The notes: a model not told the origin generated them from the sequence alone. 64,000 nt of DNA from Pseudoflavitalea sp. G-6-1-2 (GCF_012927185.1 NZ_JABBGB010000003.1:1054001-1118000); one strand, 5' to 3'; positions 8,917-17,330 are shown, counted from the stretch's first letter. Program-made: numbers and translations.

Positions 8917-9495
8917 ATGGCTGTTTCACCGAAGATCGATTTTGATGATGTTTATGAGATCGAACCTATATCCGAAGACCTTCGCTACAGTTATTTCAAA
9001 TCGAAACTGGAGAGTGGAAGGGAAGTGAGCCTTAGCGTAAAGATCAGCAACCAAAGTCATGCACTGCTTCCGAATGTATACAACCTGAGTTTCGGGCCAC
9101 TGAATGCAAAAGGAAAGATCAACGACAAAGCGGAGCTTACTCACGACGATTATTCAAAGGTTTTCTCAACCATACTGCTTACGGCATACGTGTATCTGAA
9201 GAACAATCCCGACCATTATCTGGGGATCGACGGCTCAGACAATGCCCGCGCCTATTTCTATTACAGGGCCCTGCAACGAAATTTTAACTATCTCGACAAA
9301 TATTTCAGGATGTTCGGGGTAAAATACTTCGTCCGCATAACCCGATTTGGCAAAACGCAATACGATAACCCCTTTGATTTTGAGGATATTATGCCATATC
9401 CCTTCCGCATAGAGAAAGGAAGCTCAGTATCTCAGGACCATATGTACAACTATTTCATCTTTAACCTCAGGCAAAGGGGTGAAAAGACACATTAA
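8917..9495 (+). CDS. DUF6934-like protein, first gene of a two-gene unit
   Basis: This is a 192-residue soluble protein if begun at ATG 8917; an in-frame TTG at 8869 is more likely part of a -33 element than a start. The segment YNLSFGPLNAKGKINDK, the middle acidic stretch followed by an alternating helix (SKVFSTILLTAYVYLKNNP) and the Arg/Tyr-rich ARAYFYYRALQRNF resemble the DUF6934 family common in Bacteroidota. That assignment is from memory of the family pattern. No catalytic residues are known. A basic 54-residue ORF follows after 45 nt, and both precede a strong terminator. This layout suggests a toxin-antitoxin or effector-partner module, but that is inference. Confidence 0.55.
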   Translation: MAVSPKIDFDDVYEIEPISEDLRYSYFKSKLESGREVSLSVKISNQSHALLPNVYNLSFGPLNAKGKINDKAELTHDDYSKVFSTILLTAYVYLKNNPDHYLGIDGSDNARAYFYYRALQRNFNYLDKYFRMFGVKYFVRITRFGKTQYDNPFDFEDIMPYPFRIEKGSSVSQDHMYNYFIFNLRQRGEKTH

Positions 9496-9540
9496 TTAAA
9501 AAAAACCGTACATTTGACTTGAACCCGTGAATTTTTTTGG

Positions 9541-9705
9541 TATGAAACAAACAATAGCCCGTAAGGTAGCCGCACTTACCCGCAAAGCAAAACAAGAGGG
9601 TAAAAAGTCTGAGCCAAAGCCAGCAATGGCCAATTCGTCACTGCATCAGGTGATCAAAACCAAGGAACAGGCCGCTTTGTTTATGAAGCTGTTGAAAGAA
9701 GCATA
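9541..9705 (+). CDS. 54-residue basic partner protein
   Basis: This is a short frame starting MKQTIARKVAALTRKAKQEGKK. The N-terminal half is Lys/Arg-rich; the C-terminal half (VIKTKEQAALFMKLLKEA) is a predicted amphipathic helix of the kind seen at the ends of small antitoxins and ribbon-helix proteins. It lies 45 nt after the DUF6934-like gene and 26 nt before an intrinsic terminator, so the two should form one transcript. A second 54-residue Lys-rich ORF lies at 28970-29134 in the genomic island, but clear homology between the two is not evident. Confidence 0.6.
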
Positions 9706-9731
9706 ATGAAATTGTCCTAATATATTTGATC

Positions 9732-9758
9732 AGCCCGCAATCAAAGCGGGCTTTTTTT
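9732..9758 (+). terminator. Intrinsic terminator of the DUF6934-like unit
   Basis: A 7-bp stem AGCCCGC/GCGGGCT with loop AATCAAA is followed by seven T residues. This is a textbook rho-independent terminator, and it rules out the upstream start (9726) for the next gene. Confidence 0.92.
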
Positions 9759-9791
9759 ATGCCTGCCATTCAACTACAATTGAAAGGATTT

Positions 9792-10310
9792 ATGAAAAAG
9801 AATATCAGGGAGACCCTTTGCATTATCGGGATCATCCTGCTCTATATTATCGGGGAGTTTATCGCAACGTTTCCGGTAGCTATTTGTACGGCTGCAATTG
9901 TTTTTCTTTTGAAGATATGGATCGAAGGAATCATCCATCTCATTAACCAGAAATTTGGCGTACATGCAGAAGGCACAATAGTAAAAAGTATTGAACGAGA
10001 GTTTTCGCCTGTGCCGGACAAAACACACTATCGCCTTAGAGTGGCTTTCCAATCGCCCATCGATCAGCAGTTGTATAATATTCCTTTCAACTTTTATGGA
10101 GATCCTCCTCCGGCCAAAATGGTGATACTCGTGAACAGAAAGAATCCATTAAGATCTGTGGAGTTGCAGAAAGAAAGTTTCTGGCTGGTGGCGCTGTACA
10201 CTGTGCTGCTGCTTTGTACTGTAGCGCTGACGATTTATTTCTTCAATGAGATGTTTCATACTGCTGCGTTACCGGATGAGGTACCGGTTGAGATTCCTTC
10301 GGGCGATTAA
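9792..10310 (+). CDS. Membrane protein, DUF3592-like
   Basis: The ATG at 9792 (MKKNIRETL) is chosen because the longer frame from 9726 runs through a terminator hairpin and because AAAGGA lies 4-5 nt upstream. The 172-residue product has two N-terminal hydrophobic helices (about 8-50), a soluble beta-rich segment ([12 protein letters not shown] to [15 protein letters not shown]) and a C-terminal helix ([22 protein letters not shown]). This order of TM, a GxV-type beta domain ending in a vNxxNP motif, then TM is typical of DUF3592 proteins, whose function is unknown. It overlaps the opposing macrodomain gene by 4 bp. Confidence 0.65.
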   Translation: MKKNIRETLCIIGIILLYIIGEFIATFPVAICTAAIVFLLKIWIEGIIHLINQKFGVHAEGTIVKSIEREFSPVPDKTHYRLRVAFQSPIDQQLYNIPFNFYGDPPPAKMVILVNRKNPLRSVELQKESFWLVALYTVLLLCTVALTIYFFNEMFHTAALPDEVPVEIPSGD

Positions 10311-10816
10311 TCGAGTAATGCTTTGTACAAATCATAATTCTCCTTATCGAAACAAACGAACACTACACGTTTGATTGAAGTTGTCTTTTGCAGATATGCT
10401 TTCACTGTACGCACTGCAATTTCTGCTGCGAGCTGTTTCGGAAAATGATAAATGCCGGTACTGATATTCGGGAAAGCAATCGACTGCAGTCCGTTCTCCT
10501 CCGCCAATTTCAAACTGTTCTCATAGCATAATGCCAGCAGCGTTTCTTCATTACTGTTACCTCCGTTCCATACCGGTCCAACAGTATGTATCACAAACCT
10601 CGCAGGCAGTCTGCCTCCGGTGGTGAGTACCGCTTCTCCGGTTTTGCATCCTCCCTGTCTGTTTCTGATCTGCACACAGGCTTCGAGAATGGCCGGTCCG
10701 CCGGCTCGGTGAATGGCTCCATCCACACCGCCACCGCCCAGCAGGGAAGTGTTGGCGGCATTCACGATAGCGTCGGTATCAAGTTTAGTGATATCTCCCT
10801 GGATCAGTTCGACCAT
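10307..10816 (-). CDS. Macrodomain protein (O-acetyl-ADP-ribose deacetylase type)
   Basis: This 169-residue protein consists of a single macrodomain: [16 protein letters not shown] (7-22), [29 protein letters not shown], and the phosphate-binding loop [10 protein letters not shown]. These match the MacroD/YmdB class, which removes acetyl groups from O-acetyl-ADP-ribose and can hydrolyse ADP-ribose from proteins. The catalytic-loop residues (Asn in VNAAN and Asp in GVDGAIH) are present. It is probably a cytosolic housekeeping or stress enzyme. It is monocistronic and convergent with the gene at 9792. Confidence 0.93.
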   Translation of the reverse strand: MVELIQGDITKLDTDAIVNAANTSLLGGGGVDGAIHRAGGPAILEACVQIRNRQGGCKTGEAVLTTGGRLPARFVIHTVGPVWNGGNSNEETLLALCYENSLKLAEENGLQSIAFPNISTGIYHFPKQLAAEIAVRTVKAYLQKTTSIKRVVFVCFDKENYDLYKALLD

Positions 10817-10924
10817 GCTGAATTGTTATAGAAGGGCAAATCTAATCAAACCCAGCCGCTTTCACATTTCACGCTTTAACAGTTTGAACAACATTTTTTC
10901 TATATTTTCGCGGACCGGTGAATT

Positions 10925-11329
10925 ATGAAAACAGACAAGCATTCAATTTCATACAGAATTGGCGCGCAAAATAGCTCTGGACCCCTGGTTGTGATAGCGG
11001 GGCTGGTGCTTATTCTGCTTTGCAGTTTCTCGTCTGCTCATACATCGGCCCAAAAGGCAAAAAACAGCCTGCCCGGATGGCTTCTTCCTTCAGCCACCGG
11101 CGCTGAGCGCTTTGCAGCTTGGCAGGATGCAGGCGATCCCAACGGCGATCTTCATCTCTCTGTAAGAAAGCAAACCAAGGTGAAATGCGTAAAGAAACTT
11201 ACGCTCAATGCCATGTATGCCGACAGATCGGAGAGCCGCTCAGCTGCTGTTTTACATCCCATCGCAGGTTTTGATACGGTAAAAAGGCCTGCTTACTACA
11301 TCTTCCTCTTCCGGTATACATTGTTCTGA
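10925..11329 (+). CDS. Hypothetical secreted or membrane-anchored protein
   Basis: This 134-residue product has one strong hydrophobic segment at about 20-42 (GPLVVIAGLVLILLCSFSSAHTSAQ), ending in a possible signal peptidase site. The remainder is polar with no recognisable domain. The frame stops close to a hydrophobic C terminus (YYIFLFRYTLF). I do not recognise it. It stands alone 108 bp from the divergent macrodomain gene. Confidence 0.45.
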   Translation: MKTDKHSISYRIGAQNSSGPLVVIAGLVLILLCSFSSAHTSAQKAKNSLPGWLLPSATGAERFAAWQDAGDPNGDLHLSVRKQTKVKCVKKLTLNAMYADRSESRSAAVLHPIAGFDTVKRPAYYIFLFRYTLF

Positions 11330-11438
11330 TCTCTCACTTCATACGGAAACCTCCGTTCACTACCTCCGTTGCGGAGGCCGCGAAACGCTTTTGCTGTGCA
11401 CTTTCCACAGCCATTGTATACCCTCAAATTTGAAAACT

Positions 11439-11729
11439 ATGAAATGTCCGAATTGCAATGAGACCCTGCTCATGACCGAACGGAACAAAATCGAGATCGA
11501 TTATTGTCCCGCCTGTCGCGGCATCTGGCTCGATAAAGGAGAGCTGGATAAAATGCTCGAATACGCAGAGCAGCAACAGAAACAGGTACAGCAGCCAGGT
11601 CAGAATGGGCAACATCATTATCCTGATCATAAAAAAGAGCATTACAAATACGATCAATACAAGCAAGATCCCAACTATCACAAGCATAAGAAGAAAGGAT
11701 TTTTGGGCGATCTGTTTGATTTTGATTAG
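11439..11729 (+). CDS. Small zf-TFIIB-type zinc-ribbon protein
   Basis: The start is at ATG 11439 (MKCPNC), since the zinc ribbon normally begins at the N terminus. The 96-residue product has CPNC and CPAC knuckles with the family signature around IEIDYCPACRGIWLDKGELDKML, followed by a His/Lys/Tyr/Gln-rich low-complexity tail and a C-terminal GFLGDLFDFD. Proteins of this family (Pfam zf-TFIIB) are widespread in bacteria, with unclear function. The gene is 41 bp upstream of the DedA gene and could be co-transcribed with it. Confidence 0.8.
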   Translation: MKCPNCNETLLMTERNKIEIDYCPACRGIWLDKGELDKMLEYAEQQQKQVQQPGQNGQHHYPDHKKEHYKYDQYKQDPNYHKHKKKGFLGDLFDFD

Positions 11730-11770
11730 GCCTTAACAAAACCAATTGGAATAACTAAATCGTAAGTAGT

Positions 11771-12439
11771 ATGTCGGCATTGTTGGAACTGTTTCACAAT
11801 CTCACCAACGCAAATTGGATCATGGCACACGGTGGCCTGTACATTGTAGTGTTCATTGTGTTTGCAGAAACAGGTTTGTTTGCAGGTTTCTTTCTCCCCG
11901 GTGACTCCATTCTTTTCATTGCGGGGATGATCATTGCCCAGGCAGCCGTTCCCGGTACTGCACCGGTACTGAGCCTGCTCTATTGGGTAACACTGATATC
12001 GGCAGCAGCCATCATCGGAAATTACCTGGGTTACTGGTTCGGAAAGCGTTCCGGTGAAATATTGATGAAACGGAAAGACAGCTGGCTCTTCAAAAAGAAG
12101 TACCTTATACAGGCCAAAGATTTTTACGAAAAGAAGGGTGGAGGCGCTATCATGATCGCACGCTTCCTGCCGGTTGTACGTACCTTTGCTCCCATAGTGG
12201 CAGGCATGGTTAGTATGGATCGCCGCAAATTCACTATCTACAATATCCTCGGCGCCGTTGCATGGGCCGGGAGCATCGTAACAGCAGGTTTCCTGCTCGG
12301 CAATTACGAAGTAGTGAAGAACAATCTCGATATGATCATCATCGGAATCGTTGTGGTAACCACTGCGCCCGTACTGATCAAAATGATCGCAGGAAGAAAA
12401 AAGAAAGCTCCCCTCCCGGCCGATCAAATAAACTCATAA
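11771..12439 (+). CDS. DedA/VTT-family membrane protein
   Basis: This 222-residue integral membrane protein has the DedA signatures FLPGDSILF (about 41-49), GYWFGKRSG and RFLPVVRTFAPIVAG, with Arg residues in the re-entrant region. DedA proteins act as undecaprenyl-phosphate or phospholipid flippases and affect membrane potential and envelope stress. The TerC gene follows after 4 nt, so the two are translationally coupled or at least one operon, ending at the terminator at 13271. Confidence 0.93.
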   Translation: MSALLELFHNLTNANWIMAHGGLYIVVFIVFAETGLFAGFFLPGDSILFIAGMIIAQAAVPGTAPVLSLLYWVTLISAAAIIGNYLGYWFGKRSGEILMKRKDSWLFKKKYLIQAKDFYEKKGGGAIMIARFLPVVRTFAPIVAGMVSMDRRKFTIYNILGAVAWAGSIVTAGFLLGNYEVVKNNLDMIIIGIVVVTTAPVLIKMIAGRKKKAPLPADQINS

Positions 12440-12443
12440 CAAA

Positions 12444-13250
12444 ATGACCGAATTTCTGATGCCGGATTTTGCAGATCCGGCGATATGGATCAGCTTGCTG
12501 ACCCTCTGTTTTCTCGAAATTGTATTGGGGATCGACAATATCATTTTCATCTCCATCGTGGCAGGCAAACTGCCCGAAGCACAACAGCGCAAGGCCCGCA
12601 ACACAGGTCTGCTGCTGGCCATGGTTTTCAGGGTACTGCTGCTGCTTTGCATCAACTGGATCATCGGCCTCAAGGAAGCAGTATTCACCCTCCCGCATGT
12701 GAAAGGCATCACCGATGCACCGATCGGACTGAGCTGGAAAGACCTTATTCTGATCGCAGGCGGTATCTTCCTCATCGTTAAGAGCACACTGGAAATTCAC
12801 CATAAGCTGGTAAAAAAAGAAGAAGAGACAAAGAAAGGATCGAAGAAAGCCTCGATGTCCGTTGCGGCTGTACTGGGACAAATAATATTGGTGGATGCCG
12901 TGTTCTCCTTCGATTCTATCCTCACGGCAGTGGGGCTGGTAGAGAATGTGATCATCATGATCATCGCCGTGATAGTATCGATTGGTGTAATGATGTTGTT
13001 CGCTGGTCCGGTTACCCGTATCATCAACAAGCAGCCTACCTTGCAGATGCTGGCATTGAGTTTCCTTGTAGTGATCGGTGTGGTGCTGGTAGCCAGTGGC
13101 TTCCACCAGGAAGTGGCCAAGAGCATCATCTACTCCTGTCTGGCATTCTCGCTGGGTGTTGAGTTGCTCAATATCAAGCTGAGAGGAAGACAGAAAAATA
13201 TCGAACTGAACGATGGAGAAGAAGTGATCAGCCAGCAGGAGAAAAAGTAA
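12444..13250 (+). CDS. TerC-family integral membrane protein
   Basis: This 268-residue protein has about seven hydrophobic helices and TerC family motifs, including LEIVLGIDNIIFISI (N-terminal Asp/Asn pair), VDAVFSFDSILTAVGL and GVELLNIKLR. A charged cytoplasmic loop (KKEEETKKGSKK) sits mid-chain. TerC proteins are linked to metal handling (manganese export in some homologues) and to insertion of secreted metalloproteins. It is co-transcribed with the DedA gene 4 nt upstream, and both point to an envelope homeostasis role. Confidence 0.93.
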   Translation: MTEFLMPDFADPAIWISLLTLCFLEIVLGIDNIIFISIVAGKLPEAQQRKARNTGLLLAMVFRVLLLLCINWIIGLKEAVFTLPHVKGITDAPIGLSWKDLILIAGGIFLIVKSTLEIHHKLVKKEEETKKGSKKASMSVAAVLGQIILVDAVFSFDSILTAVGLVENVIIMIIAVIVSIGVMMLFAGPVTRIINKQPTLQMLALSFLVVIGVVLVASGFHQEVAKSIIYSCLAFSLGVELLNIKLRGRQKNIELNDGEEVISQQEKK

Positions 13251-13270
13251 TCACCTGATTTATCATAGCA

Positions 13271-13300
13271 ATCCCGGTTCAGGCGAACCGGGATTTTTTT
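13271..13300 (+). terminator. Terminator of the DedA-TerC operon
   Basis: A perfect 10-bp stem (ATCCCGGTTC/GAACCGGGAT) with loop AGGC is followed by a T7 run, 20 nt past the TerC stop. Confidence 0.93.
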
Positions 13301-13383
13301 GCGCTGTGCGGCAGTGCGGGGCCGTGTACGGCAATCTTGCAGCAGCGCTTTTATTTGCGTAAAACCTGACGTAAATTTCTGGT

Positions 13384-13902
13384 ATGGAATTACAAATAGT
13401 TGAAGGAGGACTGCATCAGCGCGATCAGTTATTGCGGCTGTATCAGGCTGTGGCGGCCATTCCCGGCGGATTGATCCGTCAGCCTGCAGAAGTTACACCT
13501 GCCTATATCGAAGAGTTCACCAGCGAGTCTGTATCGCATGGATTGATGCTGGTGGCCATGGAAGGAGAGGAGCTGGTAGGCGACATACACGCGCATACGC
13601 CACCCATCTATGCATTCAGTCATTTGCTCACCGATCTCACCATAATGGTGCATCCTGAACATCAGGGGAAGGGCATTGGGAGGAAATTGTTCAATGCGTT
13701 TTTAGCACGGGTGGAGAAAGATTATCCGCATATTCTGCGGGTAGAACTCTACGTTAGGAGACACAACACAAAGAACGTACAGTTTTATACCAGCCTTGGT
13801 TTCGAAACGGAAGGCGTGCACGAACGAAAGATTTTTGCAGGAAATGGCCGGTTTGAAACGCCGCTTCAGATGGTTTGGATCAATCCGGGCTATCGCGGAT
13901 AG
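13384..13902 (+). CDS. GNAT-family N-acetyltransferase
   Basis: This 172-residue GNAT fold has a core strand DLTIMVHPEHQGKGIGRKLFNAFL holding the acetyl-CoA loop (Q/R-x-x-G-x-G/A form, QGKGIG), and a C-terminal NVQFYTSLGFETEGVHERK segment typical of the RimI/ribosomal-protein or small-molecule branch. The substrate is unknown. It is monocistronic, and the last chromosomal gene before tRNA-Ser and the inserted element. The 272 bp after it are AT-rich and contain only the tRNA promoter. Confidence 0.88.
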   Translation: MELQIVEGGLHQRDQLLRLYQAVAAIPGGLIRQPAEVTPAYIEEFTSESVSHGLMLVAMEGEELVGDIHAHTPPIYAFSHLLTDLTIMVHPEHQGKGIGRKLFNAFLARVEKDYPHILRVELYVRRHNTKNVQFYTSLGFETEGVHERKIFAGNGRFETPLQMVWINPGYRG

Positions 13903-14140
13903 GATGAAAAGATAAAAATCCGGTAGCCTGTAAATCAGTTTGGGGCTGGTTTTGGGGTGAATGGTAATTTTTTGAATTTGCGAAAAGAAATTTTTAAAAA
14001 ATATTTTTCTCTTCATTCAGGAATTTTAGTGTTGGCTGAAATGCAGTACTGTACTGTGTTCCGGAAGATCGTAAAATTCTTAACTGCCTCGGTATCTTTC
14101 ACTAACGAAGATTTTTTTTTCAAAATAATTGCAGGAGATT

Positions 14141-14170
14141 TTGTCAATTTCAAACGCAGACTTACATTTG
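14141..14170 (+). promoter_or_regulatory. Promoter of tRNA-Ser
   Basis: TTG at 14141-14143, a 19-bp spacer, then TACATTTG at 14163-14170 is an exact match to the Bacteroidota promoter TTG-19-TAnnTTTG, ending 4 nt before the first base of the tRNA. Confidence 0.88.
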
Positions 14171-14174
14171 CCCC

Positions 14175-14259
14175 GGAGAGATGGCAGAGCGGTCGAATGC
14201 GGCGGTCTTGAAAACCGTTGACTGTTACAGGTCCGGGGGTTCGAATCCCTCTCTCTCCG
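14175..14259 (+). tRNA. tRNA-Ser (anticodon UGA)
   Basis: The 85-nt sequence folds as a class II tRNA. The acceptor stem is GGAGAGA (14175-14181) with TCTCTCC (14252-14258); the anticodon loop CTTGAAA carries TGA; a long variable arm and a T arm with loop TTCGAAT follow. The CCA end is not encoded. The 3' end from the T stem onward is the integration target: 16 bp starting at 14247 recur at 30051. Confidence 0.97.
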
Positions 14260-14262
14260 CTG
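14247..14262 (+). repeat. attL core (16-bp direct repeat)
   Basis: CCCTCTCTCTCCGCTG spans the 3' strand of the T stem, the acceptor strand and three bases beyond the tRNA. It is identical to 30051-30066. Partial similarity continues upstream into the T loop (GGTTC is shared). Confidence 0.92.
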
Positions 14263-14283
14263 GATAACTTATCAAATCGTATT

Positions 14284-14322
14284 AAAGGGCTCATAAAACG
14301 CTGGTTTTGTGGGCCCTTTTTG
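14284..14322 (+). terminator. Terminator-like hairpin after tRNA-Ser, inside the element
   Basis: AAAGGGC, then TCA and TAAAAC, pairs across a short GCTG loop with GTTTT, GTG and GGCCCTTTTT, giving a long stem and a T run. The element brings its own 3' terminator for the tRNA, replacing the chromosomal one that now lies at 30073-30105. Confidence 0.75.
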
Positions 14323-14370
14323 ATTTTTCCACCTCAAATCGCATCAAACGAAATCAACCTGAAAGGTGGA

Positions 14371-14412
14371 AATTCGGTGCACCTGGATCTTACTTAATTT
14401 CGGTGCACCGAA
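14371..14412 (+). repeat. Two GGTGCACC-centred repeats near attL
   Basis: AATTCGGTGCACC (14371-14383) is followed by the perfect palindrome TTCGGTGCACCGAA (14399-14412). A third copy, AATTCGGTGCACC with a matching AGGTGG prefix, occurs at 29978-29990 beside attR. Their placement at both ends of the element fits arm-type binding sites for the integrase or an excision factor. Confidence 0.6.
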
Positions 14413-14507
14413 TTTTCCGGAAACGCCCTACTGGTGAGGGTTTGAAGCGATAGAACTTTTAGTGACGGATTTTAATCATTCGTAAAACACAAAAAAGGAG
14501 GTGAAAG

Positions 14508-15758
14508 ATGGAACACCGGATCAGTATTCTTTTTTATGCCCGCAAGTCTAAAATGACCAAAGGGAATTTGACTCCAATCTATGCCCGCATTACAATTAAT
14601 GGGCAACGTCTTGAACACAGCATTCAACGGTATATCGAGGTCGCGCGTTGGAGTGCGGCGGCGGGCCGCGCGCGGGGTAACAGCGTGGAGGCGCGGCAGC
14701 TCAATACCTACCTCGACACCCTTACCGGGAAAGTATTGAAGCTGGAGCGGGAAATGGTGCAGGATGGGCTGGAAATTACTTTTGAAACATTCCGGGAAAA
14801 ATGGATGGGCAACCAGGAACGGCCCCGGATGTTGATTGAAATTTTCCAGCACCACAACGATCAACTGGCGGCTTTGATTGGGAAAGAGTTTTCCGCCGCT
14901 ACCCTGGAACGATATAATACCTCAAGAGATCACACAAAAGCATTTTTGCAATGGAAGTATGGGATCAATGATATTGATATCAAACGCCTGAATTATGAAT
15001 TTGTATCCGATTATGAGTTTTGGCTGAAAACCCAAAGGAACTACAATCACAATACCGCGATCAAGTATATCAGCAATTTCCGGAAGATCATCAATATCTG
15101 TATTCGCAAGGGCTGGCTGCAGAAAGATCCATTCGTGGGTTTTAAGATGACCAAACACGAAGTGGAAAGGGACTTTCTGACGGAAGAAGAATTACAAACT
15201 ATTGTTTCAAGGGATTTTGGTACTGATCGACTAAATCATGTCCGCGACATTTTTGTGTTTAGCTGCTTTACCGGCCTGGCTTATGCAGATGTGCAGAAAT
15301 TGAAGCGGTCTGAGGTGGCCCTTGGGATCGATGGCGACTACTGGATCTTTACGAGTCGGCAGAAAACGGAGACTGCCTCCCGTATTCCTCTTTTGCCTAC
15401 AGCCGTAGAAATATTGGACAGATATAAGGACTACCCTCTTTGTGTGAGTTCGGGCAAAGCCCTACCAGTGTTGAGTAATCAGAAAATGAATGCCTACCTG
15501 AAGGAAATTGCCGATGTATGCAAAATTCATAAGAACCTTACTTTTCATATTGCCCGGCATACTTTCGCTACTACCGTTACGCTCAGTAATGGCGTGCCGA
15601 TGGAATCGGTGAGTAAGATGTTGGGGCATAAAAATCTGAAAACGACGCAGCATTATGCGAAAATCCTGGACAAGAAGGTAAGTGATGATATGAAAGTTTT
15701 GAGGGAGAAGTTTGGCGGTAAAGGTAACGGAAGTTTGAAGCCCAAAACGGCTGGATAA
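14508..15758 (+). CDS. int: Tyrosine site-specific integrase (CTnDOT-like family)
   Basis: This 416-residue recombinase has an N-terminal arm-binding domain (about 1-90, with RISILFYARKSKM), a SAM-like core-binding domain (about 105-205) and a catalytic domain with K286, H347-x2-R350 (HIARHTF), H374 (LGH) and nucleophile Y383 (TTQHYAKI). The usual first catalytic Arg is replaced by Ala in TGLAYADV (A258), a substitution known for the Bacteroidota CTnDOT-type integrases. It catalyses integration and excision at the tRNA-Ser att site 245 bp away. The start has a full Shine-Dalgarno, AGGAGGTGA, rare in this phylum. The C-terminal 33 residues reappear in a remnant at 28819-28920. Confidence 0.95.
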   Translation: MEHRISILFYARKSKMTKGNLTPIYARITINGQRLEHSIQRYIEVARWSAAAGRARGNSVEARQLNTYLDTLTGKVLKLEREMVQDGLEITFETFREKWMGNQERPRMLIEIFQHHNDQLAALIGKEFSAATLERYNTSRDHTKAFLQWKYGINDIDIKRLNYEFVSDYEFWLKTQRNYNHNTAIKYISNFRKIINICIRKGWLQKDPFVGFKMTKHEVERDFLTEEELQTIVSRDFGTDRLNHVRDIFVFSCFTGLAYADVQKLKRSEVALGIDGDYWIFTSRQKTETASRIPLLPTAVEILDRYKDYPLCVSSGKALPVLSNQKMNAYLKEIADVCKIHKNLTFHIARHTFATTVTLSNGVPMESVSKMLGHKNLKTTQHYAKILDKKVSDDMKVLREKFGGKGNGSLKPKTAG

Positions 15759-16001
15759 TATTCTTGACAAAAAAGGCATTTCCGGCATTAAATGTGAAGA
15801 CTGTCTTGGCAACCCCCAAAACTTGTATAAACAAAATTTAACTGTTCCTGCTTTAATCTCAGGAAATACTTCTTTCAACTGCTCCGGGAAGGCTGCTTTA
15901 AATATTCTTTTTGTACGTGGTGCTTCAGACAAGCCGAAATAAACGGTTTTCTTGTCTTTGTACCAGTCAAAACTCAATATGTTGAACAACAGATTCTGCA
16001 C
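15759..16001 (-). pseudogene. Truncated ninth gene of the defence operon
   Basis: A frame starts with ATG at 16001, only 6 nt past the McrC stop, and reads MQNLLFNILSFDWYKDKK, then about 45 further plausible codons (KRIFKAAFPEQLKEVFPEIKAG). It then runs antisense into the end of the integrase gene, where the sequence loses natural character (continuing to 15462). The first 60 or so residues look like a genuine protein start, in operon with mcrC, cut off by the junction with the integrase. I do not recognise the family. It may be a non-functional scar. Confidence 0.45.
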
Positions 16002-16007
16002 AGTGTA

Positions 16008-17330
16008 TTACGCTTTATGAAATAATGGGTTTAAAGTTTCTATTCTTGATTTCATCGTCATATCTGCATTTTGCAAATTATTGAAAACGATGTTTAAATT
16101 TCTCACATCAATGATTATATCCCCGGAGAGCATAGCCGAAGGAATAGAAAATGTCGCATCAACAGCGGATGAATTTACCGTTGCCGGATACAGTAAAAGC
16201 ACATTACTGCAATTGCGTCTTAAAGCATAACTAATCATCTGATAAAGGTCAGACTGAGCTACACCAGCCTTCAGGCCATCATTAGTTGAACGGATTTTGT
16301 ACTTGGTGTCAATTATCAGCTTATCGGGAATGTAGATGTCATTACGAATTTGAAAAACAGAAGAACCTTTGCTAAGAGCAAGATAATCGGTACTCTGACT
16401 TCTGATGTTTGATGTTGGCCACTTATCTGAAACAAAGCCAAAAATAAAATCCTCAAAAATGTACTCCATTGGCAGCAAAAAGCAGAAGTTGTTACTATCC
16501 TCATCTTCTAAATCAATTACCTGATTGGACAGGTACAACCTGCACAGATCCAGTATGTGTTTATGTTCGGCAAATAAAGGATTCAGTTTGACTTTATCAC
16601 AATCATTTGCCGAGCAAGGAATATCCGAAACGTCATTTAGGATAAAAAGAATCTCGTTTAACCGTTCCTGATTCAGATAGTTTTCGCTGACAGCAAGCAA
16701 TCGCTTTGTAACGTACTTTACTATCCGATTAAAAAGATTATCGTAAACAAACGGTTCATGGTTGCAAAAGAAATTCTGCCATTTGCCGGTTGTAAGGTTG
16801 CTTTTGGTGTACTCCTCAAATGAAATACGCCCTTTTAAAAACGGGGTTTCTTCACCTACCGTTTGGTATGCCTGAAAAGGCTGATTGGAAATAACGTCTT
16901 CGGTAAAATTGGCAAAAATGTAAATGAGCAGTTCCAGAAAGTCATCGAATTGCAGCTTAGAAACATCGGCAAATGAAAAAGGAAACTTCACCTTCCGGCA
17001 ATAAGAAAGCCAATACAACATGTTAAGTTGCCACTGCTTTGTATTTTCTGCTTCATCATCTGCAAATATTTTGGGGTACACTTCAACACGGATTCCATCA
17101 TATTGTACTACGCCCACATAGTTTCTTGCAGAGATTTTACCATCTATCGTGAAATCAAAAAAACGCTGCCTTTGTATTTTCTCCTCCTGCTGTTCTTCTT
17201 CTGTTAGTTCTTCCGTTGATTCGACATACCGATTCCTGTTTTGCCAAACACCAGAAAGGTAATTGACAAATCCCGGCAGCTTTGATTGATGACCGGCAAA
17301 AGAAACGCTATGCCACTCGAATAACCTCAC
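16008..17330 (-). CDS. mcrC: McrC-type subunit of a McrBC restriction system
   Basis: This 440-residue McrC-family protein has an N-terminal beta-rich McrB-binding region (EWHSVSFAG to ISARNYVGVVQYDGIRVEVYPKI) and a C-terminal PD-(D/E)xK nuclease with the catalytic segment KLIIDTKYKI. In the paradigm, McrC stimulates the McrB GTPase and provides the DNA cleavage site, cutting foreign DNA that carries modified cytosines. The start codon overlaps the McrB stop by 4 bp (ATGA), giving strict coupling and the usual B-C order. It is the last intact gene of the operon. Confidence 0.93.
   Translation of the reverse strand: MRLFEWHSVSFAGHQSKLPGFVNYLSGVWQNRNRYVESTEELTEEEQQEEKIQRQRFFDFTIDGKISARNYVGVVQYDGIRVEVYPKIFADDEAENTKQWQLNMLYWLSYCRKVKFPFSFADVSKLQFDDFLELLIYIFANFTEDVISNQPFQAYQTVGEETPFLKGRISFEEYTKSNLTTGKWQNFFCNHEPFVYDNLFNRIVKYVTKRLLAVSENYLNQERLNEILFILNDVSDIPCSANDCDKVKLNPLFAEHKHILDLCRLYLSNQVIDLEDEDSNNFCFLLPMEYIFEDFIFGFVSDKWPTSNIRSQSTDYLALSKGSSVFQIRNDIYIPDKLIIDTKYKIRSTNDGLKAGVAQSDLYQMISYALRRNCSNVLLLYPATVNSSAVDATFSIPSAMLSGDIIIDVRNLNIVFNNLQNADMTMKSRIETLNPLFHKA

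Noticed and set aside
9726-9791. N-terminal extension of the DUF3592-like gene
   Set aside because: The extra 22 codons would be translated through an intrinsic terminator; ATG 9792 with AAAGGA upstream is the better start.
11726-13106. Minus-strand frames of 233 and 242 codons
   Set aside because: Both are antisense to the clearly identified DedA and TerC genes and have unnatural His/Cys/Gln composition.
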